From positions 1 through 54,056 of the forward strand of contig JAIPUR010000018.1 in the NCBI GenBank assembly GCA_020055655.1: a stretch of DNA of 54,056 nucleotides, written 5' to 3'. The notes below the pieces were generated by a model. The model made no database searches. It was not told the origin of the DNA and worked only from the letters and a program-made list of their open reading frames with translations. How positions within the stretch are numbered: the stretch's first letter is position 1; the number at the start of each line of letters is the position of its first letter. Position numbers and translations under genes: made by a program. Shown here piece after piece: positions 1 through 7,842 of this stretch. This DNA is from Methanosarcinaceae archaeon (GTDB taxonomy: Archaea > Halobacteriota > Methanosarcinia > Methanosarcinales > Methanosarcinaceae).

Positions 1-429
1 ACGGCGTTGTCGAAGAAGGGAAGTAAGGGGTCTGAAGAGGTCATTCGTGATTACTTTATCAAGGATTTCTACAAGGATCATCTGAAGATGTATAAGAAGC
101 GGCCGATCTACTGGATGTTCACTTCGGGTAAGGGGAAGGCGTTCAATGCTCTGGTCTATATGCATCGGTATGATAAGACGACCCTTGCTAAGATGAGGAT
201 GGATTATTTGCTTGAGCTTGAGGCTAAGATGGATGCTCAGAGAGAGATGCTCAAGGATGAGGATGGCAAGAGTGCCCAGGAGAAGGCGAAGCTGAGTGCG
301 AAGATAGAGGAGGTCATGGCTTATGATGAGCTGTTGAAGAACAAGGCGGATGCTTATGTGGAGATCGATCTTGATGATGGGGTCAAGGTCAATTATGAGA
401 AGTTTAAGGGATTGGTTGGGAAATTGTGA
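1..429 (+). CDS. pglX: BREX-1 adenine-specific DNA methyltransferase PglX, C-terminal end (partial)
   Basis: The reading frame is open from the first base, so the gene starts upstream of the window; 142 codons are visible. The segment [20 protein letters not shown] followed by MHRYD matches the conserved C-terminal target-recognition part of PglX. PglX is the m6A methyltransferase that marks host DNA in BREX defence. The catalytic NPPY-type domain would lie outside the window. The tail is a charged coiled-coil-like helix (about residues 60-115), usual for the family. The order pglX, pglZ, brxL that follows supports the call. Base composition is visibly richer in G+C than the next gene. Confidence 0.9.
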   Translation, partial: TALSKKGSKGSEEVIRDYFIKDFYKDHLKMYKKRPIYWMFTSGKGKAFNALVYMHRYDKTTLAKMRMDYLLELEAKMDAQREMLKDEDGKSAQEKAKLSAKIEEVMAYDELLKNKADAYVEIDLDDGVKVNYEKFKGLVGKL

Positions 430-430
430 A

Positions 431-466
431 AATTGAAATCTGAATTGAAATCTGAATTAAAATCTG
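431..466 (+). repeat. 12-bp tandem repeat, three copies
   Basis: Three head-to-tail copies of AATTGAAATCTG (431-442, 443-454 and 455-466, the last with one G to A change) fill the gap between the pglX stop at 427-429 and the next gene. The unit length is a multiple of three. It is the kind of repeat that changes copy number by slippage. Confidence 0.85.
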
Positions 467-485
467 AATGTGGAAGGTACTAAAT

Positions 486-1475
486 ATGGATTATGATGAT
501 ATTGTTGATGAACGACCGGAGATATCGTTTCCCAATGAGGTTACGATAGCAGAAATACTTCTTCCGACTCCTGAAAGAATAATGAAAATTGATACTCTTG
601 AGGGGAGGGAAGAAGAATATAGTTATTATCTTGGTACATTAGAGTATACTATTGCTACTTATTATTACTTCCAGGACAAGAAACTAACAGACGCAAAGGT
701 TATCAAAATATTGAAACATTTACGTTCGAATCTTGATAAGACCCATGATTTTTTTGAAGATGCGCTTGAACTGGAATTATTTGAAAATTTAGTGAACGTT
801 ATTTTCGATGAACCAATAAGCACTCATGAATTTTTATTATTGATCGATTACATTCTCATATCAATTGACAATCGATCATGGATACCGGATACTCGGGCGT
901 ACTTGAAATGGGTTTGCTATTTCTTTGGAGTAAATTCACCAGAAGATGATCTAAAGCACGAGAACATGATTAAAAAACTTGCTAAAAAGTGTAATGTTCC
1001 TGACGATATGGTACCATCCCTTCTGGTCAGAAGTGGAATTGATGATGACGAAGAAGAAGATGAGATCGATCCTTATGAACAATTGAGCCCGGAAGATAAA
1101 GTTCGTTTCAAAGAATTCTTTTCATTGACCGATGAAAAAAGAATTAATTATTTACTTGAAAATAGTCCACAAGAATTTGATCTGTTTGCAGCATATATCT
1201 TAGAGCTTGAACTGAAAGATGAAATTAATGCATTAAAAAGTCTGGCAAAAAGATTTAGCAAGAAATTTGGTAATGAGTACAGACTTTATTCCAATATTGC
1301 AGACATTGTTTATTGTTGTCAACCAAATATTTCTAAGATATATCTTGACAAAGCCCTTAACGCTTTAGAAAAAACAGAAGACCTCTCGGAAGATGAAAAG
1401 ATCGAGGTTAGAGAAGAGCTTAAAAACAATATTAAAGCCTGTGATAAGATCTATGAAGCACTAAATGGAACTTGA
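486..1475 (+). CDS. Unrecognised acidic helical protein inside the BREX locus
   Basis: I do not recognise this family. An ATG at 468 is in frame, but 486 is the better start because GGAAGG (472-477) sits 8 bases before it, giving 329 residues. The protein is soluble, rich in Asp/Glu and Lys, with no signal peptide, membrane segment, nuclease motif or Walker motif. An Asp/Glu-rich linker (IDDDEEEDE, about residues 184-192) splits it into two helical halves; the C-terminal half looks like helical-hairpin (TPR-like) repeats. It lies between pglX and pglZ in the same direction, so it is probably co-transcribed with BREX. It is more A+T-rich than its neighbours, which suggests later insertion. It could be a BREX accessory or regulator, or a passenger defence or anti-defence gene. 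Confidence 0.75.
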   Translation: MDYDDIVDERPEISFPNEVTIAEILLPTPERIMKIDTLEGREEEYSYYLGTLEYTIATYYYFQDKKLTDAKVIKILKHLRSNLDKTHDFFEDALELELFENLVNVIFDEPISTHEFLLLIDYILISIDNRSWIPDTRAYLKWVCYFFGVNSPEDDLKHENMIKKLAKKCNVPDDMVPSLLVRSGIDDDEEEDEIDPYEQLSPEDKVRFKEFFSLTDEKRINYLLENSPQEFDLFAAYILELELKDEINALKSLAKRFSKKFGNEYRLYSNIADIVYCCQPNISKIYLDKALNALEKTEDLSEDEKIEVREELKNNIKACDKIYEALNGT

Positions 1476-1515
1476 ACACGAACATTCATTTTAGCAATTA
1501 ACTGTAAAGTCAACT

Positions 1516-1541
1516 ACCACCCGTTAAAAAGGGTGGTCTTT
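1516..1541 (+). terminator. Hairpin with T-run after the BREX-embedded gene
   Basis: ACCACCC (1516-1522) and GGGTGGT (1531-1537) form a 7-bp stem with an A-rich 8-base loop, followed by CTTTT. It is placed as a terminator or attenuator 40 bases after the stop. A hairpin of this form, next to AGTCAACT, also resembles the ends of IS200/IS605 elements, but no tnpA or tnpB is present. Confidence 0.5.
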
Positions 1542-1685
1542 TGCAGAAAGATGATAAAACTGAACTGAACTGAACAGTACTAATAGCAATCCATCTACAC
1601 AAGTTCACAGAATAATAGAAACCACTCAAAAATCCAATTCATAAGAAACTCAGTTGGCTTTAACACACTCACCGGATGCATCAAT

Positions 1686-4301
1686 ATGGTTAACGTAGAG
1701 AAAACACTCCAAACGCTTCTCAAGAAATTTGCCGAAAAGGAAGATTATGAAAAACGGAAGATAGTCTTTTGGTATGACAAGGATGAAACGGCAGACGAGG
1801 ATAGTCTTGCTCAAATAGAAGATGAGCTGGCAAAGCATGATATCAAAATAAAGGTACTTGCTGACAACTTTTTTGAGATCAAGAAGCTTCTGGAGGTTGA
1901 AGATACTGGTTCGAACTATTTGATCTACTCTCCGAAGGGAGAAAGAGATCCGGAGGATAACTGGCTTCTGGACATTCAGATGTATTCCAGTAGGTTCGAG
2001 AACAGTAGGATATCGGACATCAAGAGTGTGCTGGAAATAGATGGGTATGATCTTGATGAATTCCTTGAAAAGAGATACAAGTTCTTCGTCAGCAAAAAGA
2101 GAACTGAATCATTTTTACGGTGGTATCAGGCAGACTGGATACAAGAAGACTTCCTGCTGGGTTTTTTAGCTGTATTTTCCGGGTCGCAGTCAGTTGATCT
2201 CCGTGAGATCCTGAGGAACATGTTAAAAGCATCTCTTGAAGAGGACCATAACAAGATCTGGAATGATATCGCTAAGTTTGAACTTGAAAAGGACTTCTGG
2301 GGTCTTATAAAAAGTTATTTTGGATACAGTTCCGAAGCTCCAACACTTAAAAAGTTGTTCCTGAGCTTCATTATCACTCATGTTAGCAGGAACACGAAAC
2401 TGGACCTTAGCTCTTATGATGATTATATCAACAAAAAAGGCAACGAATGTGAGATCTTCACACGCAACTGGATGGACCATGCAAAGGATTCTGAAGTTTT
2501 TGACGAGTACTGCCAGGATGTTCTGACCGAGAACAACTCAAAGGTTGAGAACGACCTTAAGGCCATCATCAAGAGTAGCGATGTTGAAGAATATGTTGAA
2601 GCTGAAGCTACAACTTTATTCGACAGGGCAGTAATCAGTAGCATTGCCAAAGACCTTGAAAATGGCATGGAGGATTTCGAGGCTTACCTTGGTTGGATAG
2701 CAACAAGAAAGACAAAACATGGATATCCAAAATACAGTAACTTGTATCTTGCACTTGAAAATGCGGTGTTGCTTTATTCCTTTGCTAAGGATATCAAAGA
2801 TGAGGAACTCCATGGTAAAAAGCTGAAGGACCTTTTCCATGACTATGCTGACAAACATTACCTCATGGACCAGTATTATCGTAAATTCTATTACTACTTC
2901 GATAAGAACAGGGAAGAGGATATTCTTAAGAACACACGTGAGCAGGTAGAAAAGCTCTACAACAACAGGTTTATGGATCGTTTGCTCAGCCAGTGGAGCG
3001 AGGCCATAAACAACGAGACAAATGGCGTCTGGAACGTGGAACTCGTAGATCATCAGAACGAGTTCTACAAGAGGCATGTTGACAGGGTCCTGAGTCGTAA
3101 CGACAAGGATAAAATTGCAGTCATCATTTCTGATGCACTAAGGTATGAGGTTGCAGCGGAGCTTCAGGAAGTGCTGAACAAAGAGACCCTCGGAATAATA
3201 GAACTTGATACCATAGCAGGGTCTCTGCCTTCATATACTAAGTTAGGTATGGCAAGTTTGTTACCGCACAAAGTTCTTGAGTACAGAGAAGGTCGCATTT
3301 TTGCAGATAATATCAGTACTGAAGGCTTGCAGAATAGAGAAAAGATACTGCAAAATAACTTTGATGATTCAGTAGCAGTAAACTACAAAGAAGTACTAGA
3401 CCTGAAAAGAGAAGATGCAAAAGAAAAATTCAAAGGTAAACGTCTGTTCTACATATATCATGATAAGATCGATGCCACAGGTGACCATTCTGCTTCAGAA
3501 CACAATGTATTCAATGCAGCTGAAGAGACAATATATGATCTTAAAAGAATTATTTACAAAATGGCAAATTCACGTATCGTAAATAATTTTATAATTACAT
3601 CAGACCATGGCTTCATCTACAAACGTGATGACCTTGGAAATATTGATAAGCGAGATACTTCTGATTTTGACAAGCAAAAAATCATTGAATCTAATAAACG
3701 GTTTATTCTTAGCAAAGAAGATATTTTGTTGAAAAATACACACAAATTCAATATGTCAAATACATTTGAATCTGAGGACAATATATTCCTCTACACACCA
3801 CAGGCTGATCTCAGATTCAAATTGCAAGGTGCTGGAAGTAATTTTGTGCATGGGGGTGTATCACCTCAGGAAATTGTGTTACCTCTTCTTAGGTATAGTC
3901 ATAAAGAAACTGTAACTCTTGATAAGAAAGGAATCAAGAAAGGAAAAGTTGGACTTGCTTTGACAACACCTGCCAGGAAGATCACAAATACTACCTTCAA
4001 GGTTAGTTTTTTGCAAACAGAAAAAGTAACCGACAAGATGCTTCCTCGTCACTGTCGCATATCTCTGTGGGATGCTGATGGTAACAAAAGAATAAGTGAT
4101 GAAAAGGTTGTTATTGCTGATAGCACATCAGATGATGCAACCGAAAGAGTATATTCAGTGGTATTGACATTAACAAGTGACGTTGAAAATAAGGTTTATT
4201 ATCTTCATGCTATTGATGAAGACAAAAATGAACTTAACAGGGAAATATTTGACCCGATACCCTTCAACGTTGACCTCCTGGTAAAAGATGAATTTTTCTA
4301 A
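1686..4301 (+). CDS. pglZ: BREX-1 phosphatase-fold protein PglZ (type A)
   Basis: PglZ is a core BREX component of the alkaline-phosphatase superfamily, needed for defence and host methylation in characterised systems. The 871-residue length is normal for type A. The N-terminus (KRKIVFWYD, then an LLxV/E-rich region) is the family N-domain. The metal-binding core runs from about residue 475 (AVIISDALRYE) through SLPSYTKLGMASLLPH, YHDKIDATGD and TSDHGFIY (about 640) to HGGVSPQEIVLPLLR (about 720). A C-terminal beta-rich domain ends the protein. ATG 1686 follows GGATG at a usable distance. brxL starts 29 bases after its stop, so they share an operon. Confidence 0.95.
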   Translation: MVNVEKTLQTLLKKFAEKEDYEKRKIVFWYDKDETADEDSLAQIEDELAKHDIKIKVLADNFFEIKKLLEVEDTGSNYLIYSPKGERDPEDNWLLDIQMYSSRFENSRISDIKSVLEIDGYDLDEFLEKRYKFFVSKKRTESFLRWYQADWIQEDFLLGFLAVFSGSQSVDLREILRNMLKASLEEDHNKIWNDIAKFELEKDFWGLIKSYFGYSSEAPTLKKLFLSFIITHVSRNTKLDLSSYDDYINKKGNECEIFTRNWMDHAKDSEVFDEYCQDVLTENNSKVENDLKAIIKSSDVEEYVEAEATTLFDRAVISSIAKDLENGMEDFEAYLGWIATRKTKHGYPKYSNLYLALENAVLLYSFAKDIKDEELHGKKLKDLFHDYADKHYLMDQYYRKFYYYFDKNREEDILKNTREQVEKLYNNRFMDRLLSQWSEAINNETNGVWNVELVDHQNEFYKRHVDRVLSRNDKDKIAVIISDALRYEVAAELQEVLNKETLGIIELDTIAGSLPSYTKLGMASLLPHKVLEYREGRIFADNISTEGLQNREKILQNNFDDSVAVNYKEVLDLKREDAKEKFKGKRLFYIYHDKIDATGDHSASEHNVFNAAEETIYDLKRIIYKMANSRIVNNFIITSDHGFIYKRDDLGNIDKRDTSDFDKQKIIESNKRFILSKEDILLKNTHKFNMSNTFESEDNIFLYTPQADLRFKLQGAGSNFVHGGVSPQEIVLPLLRYSHKETVTLDKKGIKKGKVGLALTTPARKITNTTFKVSFLQTEKVTDKMLPRHCRISLWDADGNKRISDEKVVIADSTSDDATERVYSVVLTLTSDVENKVYYLHAIDEDKNELNREIFDPIPFNVDLLVKDEFF

Positions 4302-4330
4302 TACAATTATGAGATTAAGGACAGATAAAA

Positions 4331-6370
4331 ATGACAGACTCAGCATTAGACCTTGAAACAGATAGAAAACTCAATGAGTATTTCCCGGGAAGGGCTGTGA
4401 GGAAAGATCTCACTAAGCTTGTAAAGGTCGGGCATAATGTACCTGTCTATGTCCTTGAATATCTCCTGGGAACACACTGTGCCACAGATGATGAGGATCT
4501 CATTCAGGACGGTGTCCGTAAAGTCAAAAGGATACTCTCTGATAATTATGTTAGTCCCCATGAAGCGGAAAAGATCAAATCAAAGATACGTGAGAACGGA
4601 TATTACACCATTATCGATAACATTGTCGTAAAGCTGAACGAAAGAAGGGACATCTATGAAGCCACTTTCAACAACCTTGGGGTCTCAAATGTAGAAGTTG
4701 AATCCGAGTACGTGAAAAAATTTGACAAGCTTTTCGGAGGCGGGATCTGGTGTATTATAAAAATGGAATATGTACCGGATGCTGGTTATTCTCCCTTTGT
4801 CATAGCAGACCTGAAGCCCATACAGATCCCAAACATCAACGTCAATGAACTGATCGAGCAGAGGGAGAACTTCACCAAGGAAGAGTGGATAGATGTACTG
4901 TTAAGGACCATAGGAATGGAACCTACATTGCTGAAAGACAATGTAAAATGGCACCTTTTGGAACGTCTTGTACCACTCGTGGAAAGCAACTATAACCTGT
5001 GCGAACTCGGACCAAGGAGTACCGGTAAATCACACGTTTACAAGGAGATTTCCCCGAATTCCATTCTGATGTCCGGTGGACAGACCACTGTTGCAAACCT
5101 CTTCTATAACATGGGTACAAGGCAGGTAGGTCTTGTAGGTCACTGGGATGTTGTGGCCTTTGATGAAGTAGCAGGTATCAATTTCAAAGACAAGGATGGT
5201 ATACAGATCCTTAAAGATTACATGGCGTCAGGCTCCTTCGCACGTGGAAAGAACCAGATCAATGCCAATGCATCAATTGCTTTTGTCGGTAACGTCAACC
5301 AGAGCATCTCCTCATTGCTCAAGACGTTCCACCTCTTTGCACCCTTCCCGGATGCAATGAACAATGATAGTGCATTCTTTGACAGGATGCATTACTATCT
5401 TCCGGGCTGGGAAGTTCCAAAGTTCAGGCCGGAGCACTTCACTGATAGGTATGGATTTATTGTAGACTATCTGGCCGAATTCCTGAGAGAGATGAGGAAA
5501 AGGTCCTATAGTGACAATATGTTCAAATACTACAATCTGGGCAACAATCTCAACCAGAGAGATGTCATAGCTGTCAAGAAGACATTCTCCGGTTTGATGA
5601 AGCTCATCTATCCTGATGAGCAGGCAACCAAAGAAGAAATTCAGGAGATCCTGGAGTATTCTCTTGTAGGCAGGAGAAGGGTAAAGGAGCAGCTCAAAAA
5701 GATCGGAGGAATGGAATTCTTTGATGTTAATTTCTCCTATATCGACAATGAAGACATGAGTGAGAGCTTTGTCAATGTTCCTGAAAGTGGCGGAAATCAG
5801 ATAATTCCTCCGGGAATGCTAAAACCTGGTCAGTGCTTTGCTGTAGCAGCAACTGAGAATGGCAAGGTGGGCGTGTACAAGACTGAACTTCAGGTCACTG
5901 CAGGAAATGGGAAATATGATACTTCCGGGCTTGGTTCAAATTCGAAAACAAAAGAATCGATCAAAACCGCTGTGAACTACTTTAAAGCAAATGCAAAGTT
6001 CATCAGCCAATCGATATCTACCAAAGAAAGGGACTACTTCCTGAATGTGCAGGATATTTATGGTGTTGGAATGGCAGAAGGAGCAAATCTTGCTGCTTTT
6101 ATCGCTTTGTGTTCAGGTGCTCTCGAAAGACCTGTTACAGAGCAGACTGCGATCATTGGTACCATGACTATTGGGGGAGCAATACAGAGCGCTGAAAATC
6201 TGGCTGATCTGTTGCAGATTTGCTTGGATGCAGGTGCAAAGAAGATTTTGATTCCTGCAGCTGCTACTGTAAAATTAGGGACAGTGCCTCCAGAGCTTTT
6301 GAGCAAGTTCCAGTTGGCGTTTTATGATGAGCCGATAGATGCAGTGCAGAAAGCCTTGTTTATTGCTTGA
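4331..6370 (+). CDS. brxL: BREX-1 Lon-like AAA+ protein BrxL
   Basis: The 679-residue protein has the BrxL layout: an N-terminal domain with LNEYFPGRAVRKDL, an AAA+ domain with Walker A GPRSTGKSH (about residues 227-235) and Walker B VVAFDEVAG (about 274-282), and a C-terminal Lon-type fold (about 545-679). In the Lon part the positions of the catalytic Ser and Lys read GMAEGAN and IQSAENL, so no Ser-Lys protease dyad is visible. This fits the family, whose members are thought to act as DNA-bound ATPases rather than proteases. AAGGA lies 9 bases before the ATG. It is the last core BREX gene. Confidence 0.95.
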   Translation: MTDSALDLETDRKLNEYFPGRAVRKDLTKLVKVGHNVPVYVLEYLLGTHCATDDEDLIQDGVRKVKRILSDNYVSPHEAEKIKSKIRENGYYTIIDNIVVKLNERRDIYEATFNNLGVSNVEVESEYVKKFDKLFGGGIWCIIKMEYVPDAGYSPFVIADLKPIQIPNINVNELIEQRENFTKEEWIDVLLRTIGMEPTLLKDNVKWHLLERLVPLVESNYNLCELGPRSTGKSHVYKEISPNSILMSGGQTTVANLFYNMGTRQVGLVGHWDVVAFDEVAGINFKDKDGIQILKDYMASGSFARGKNQINANASIAFVGNVNQSISSLLKTFHLFAPFPDAMNNDSAFFDRMHYYLPGWEVPKFRPEHFTDRYGFIVDYLAEFLREMRKRSYSDNMFKYYNLGNNLNQRDVIAVKKTFSGLMKLIYPDEQATKEEIQEILEYSLVGRRRVKEQLKKIGGMEFFDVNFSYIDNEDMSESFVNVPESGGNQIIPPGMLKPGQCFAVAATENGKVGVYKTELQVTAGNGKYDTSGLGSNSKTKESIKTAVNYFKANAKFISQSISTKERDYFLNVQDIYGVGMAEGANLAAFIALCSGALERPVTEQTAIIGTMTIGGAIQSAENLADLLQICLDAGAKKILIPAAATVKLGTVPPELLSKFQLAFYDEPIDAVQKALFIA

Positions 6371-6467
6371 AAGTCTATCTTTTGTCTATGATAGAATTGA
6401 ATGTGATATTTAATTTGAGATCGATGCTGTTGATAGTTTACAAAAAGCGCAATCATGGGGATTTATC

Positions 6468-7451
6468 ATGGGAATTAATATGTGGATGGTAAGAGCTGGT
6501 GAAGATGCTTACTTGATCGAGAACTTCAAGAATGACAATTATGTTGCTATTGGATGGGAAGTTGGAGATATTAGTAAAGTTAAAAGTAAAGAAGAAGTAA
6601 AAGTACTTGTTGAACAAAAGTGTACATATTTTTCTAAAAAAAGCCAGATAAACAATGTAGCTGGGCAAATGAACAGATTCCTATTTGAGTTTAATAAAGA
6701 AGATTATGTAGTCTCATATGACCCTACAAATAGAACCTATATTGTCGGTCAGATTAAATCTGACTACGAGTACAACACCGAGTTGAGTGAATACTACCAT
6801 ATTCGAAGAGTCAACTGGTTGGGGGAAGTTAGAAGGGACGATCTTTCAACTTCAACCAGGAACAGTCTTGGAGCAATCTCGACTATATTTTCGATCAATG
6901 ATGATGCAGCAGGAGAAATTATCGTAATATTGGAAGGTAAAAAGTCACCTCTCAATGAAGTAATTGAAGAATTAAATGAAGAGGATCTAAAAGAAGATAT
7001 GGTATCCCGTGCCCATGAACTTATCAAAGATAATGTCATCAAACTCGATTGGGAAAATGTGGAAAAATTGGTTTCAGGCATCCTGAAATCAATGGGCTAC
7101 AAAACATTAATTACTGAACGTGGTGCAGATAGAGGTAAGGATATTGAAGCTTCTCCCGATGGTATGATGTTAGAGGAGCCACGAATATTAGCAGAGGTAA
7201 AACACCGTAATGGACAGATGGGATCCAAGGAAGTACGCAGTTTTCATTCTGTATTAAGAGGAAGAAAGGGATTGTATGTTTCTACCGGTGGTTTTTCTAA
7301 AGAAGCTAAGTATGAAGCAGAAAGAAGTAGTGATCAATTAACATTGATAGATTCTGACAGATTGGTCGAGTTGGTTATTCAAAACTACGATAATTTTGAT
7401 GTGGATACAAAGCTATTGATTCCTTTGGCAAAGATATATTGGCCTGCATAA
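6468..7451 (+). CDS. Mrr-like restriction endonuclease with N-terminal sensor domain
   Basis: The 327-residue protein ends in an Mrr-type PD-(D/E)XK nuclease: GADRGKDIEAS (about residue 220) supplies the Asp and AEVKHR (about 243) supplies the E-x-K, followed by GQMGSKEVRSFHSVL. The N-terminal 150 residues (MWMVRAGEDAY, then NYVAIGWEVGDIS) match the domain often placed before Mrr nucleases, probably a modified-base reader. Such type IV enzymes cut methylated or otherwise modified foreign DNA. The start at 6468 is chosen because GGGGA lies 7 bases upstream. It follows brxL by 97 bases in the same direction and probably extends the BREX island to phages with modified DNA (inference). Confidence 0.85.
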   Translation: MGINMWMVRAGEDAYLIENFKNDNYVAIGWEVGDISKVKSKEEVKVLVEQKCTYFSKKSQINNVAGQMNRFLFEFNKEDYVVSYDPTNRTYIVGQIKSDYEYNTELSEYYHIRRVNWLGEVRRDDLSTSTRNSLGAISTIFSINDDAAGEIIVILEGKKSPLNEVIEELNEEDLKEDMVSRAHELIKDNVIKLDWENVEKLVSGILKSMGYKTLITERGADRGKDIEASPDGMMLEEPRILAEVKHRNGQMGSKEVRSFHSVLRGRKGLYVSTGGFSKEAKYEAERSSDQLTLIDSDRLVELVIQNYDNFDVDTKLLIPLAKIYWPA

Positions 7452-7583
7452 TGTTAACAGTTCAAATCAATTTGAGCATTTCATAATTCTGAAATAAATA
7501 TCTGCCAAGTCAAATTGATATGCAAAATACTTCATTATGATAATAGTTGAAATGAAGGATTTCTCGAATACCCAACATTAGAT

Positions 7584-7810
7584 TTATTTCACTTTAAATT
7601 TACTCGAAGCTGTTGGTGGTTCGAAAATTCGGCTCCCTTCTTGATATTCTATCCATTCATTTTCATCAAGGCACACCATTGCTGGAGTAGTACACCTTGC
7701 GCTTCCACAAATTAACGCTGTTTCAGGATATCCTATGGGTTCAACCATCTTAACATATTTTTTTGTTCTCTCTTTAGGCTACCACATTTAGTACATCTTG
7801 CTAGTGCCAT
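7584..7810 (-). pseudogene. Frameshifted small zinc-ribbon protein
   Basis: Reading the minus strand from ATG 7810 gives MALARCTKCG, then a frame change near 7780 after which the frame continues PKERTKKYVKMVEPIGYP and on to a stop at 7584-7586. The two parts join into a coherent 75-residue protein with four cysteines (CTKC and CGSARC). The 227-bp length is one short of a multiple of three, consistent with loss of one base in a C run. It lies directly after the helicase-nuclease gene on the same strand, 32 bases from its stop. A sequencing error would make it an intact gene. Confidence 0.65.
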
Positions 7811-7842
7811 ATTATCACCTACTTATAAGTCAAAAATAAAAA

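Noticed and set aside
1559-1576. ACTGA repeats as a CRISPR-like or regulatory array
   Set aside because: Only three adjacent 5-base units, with no spacers or regular period.
1500-1580. IS200/IS605 left end suggested by AGTCAACT plus hairpin
   Set aside because: No transposase or TnpB trace and no matching right end; a simple terminator after the preceding gene explains the hairpin.
4331-6370. Loss of the Lon Ser-Lys dyad in BrxL as an unusual mutation
   Set aside because: As far as I recall, BrxL proteins in general show the same region without the Lon dyad, so it is not special to this protein.
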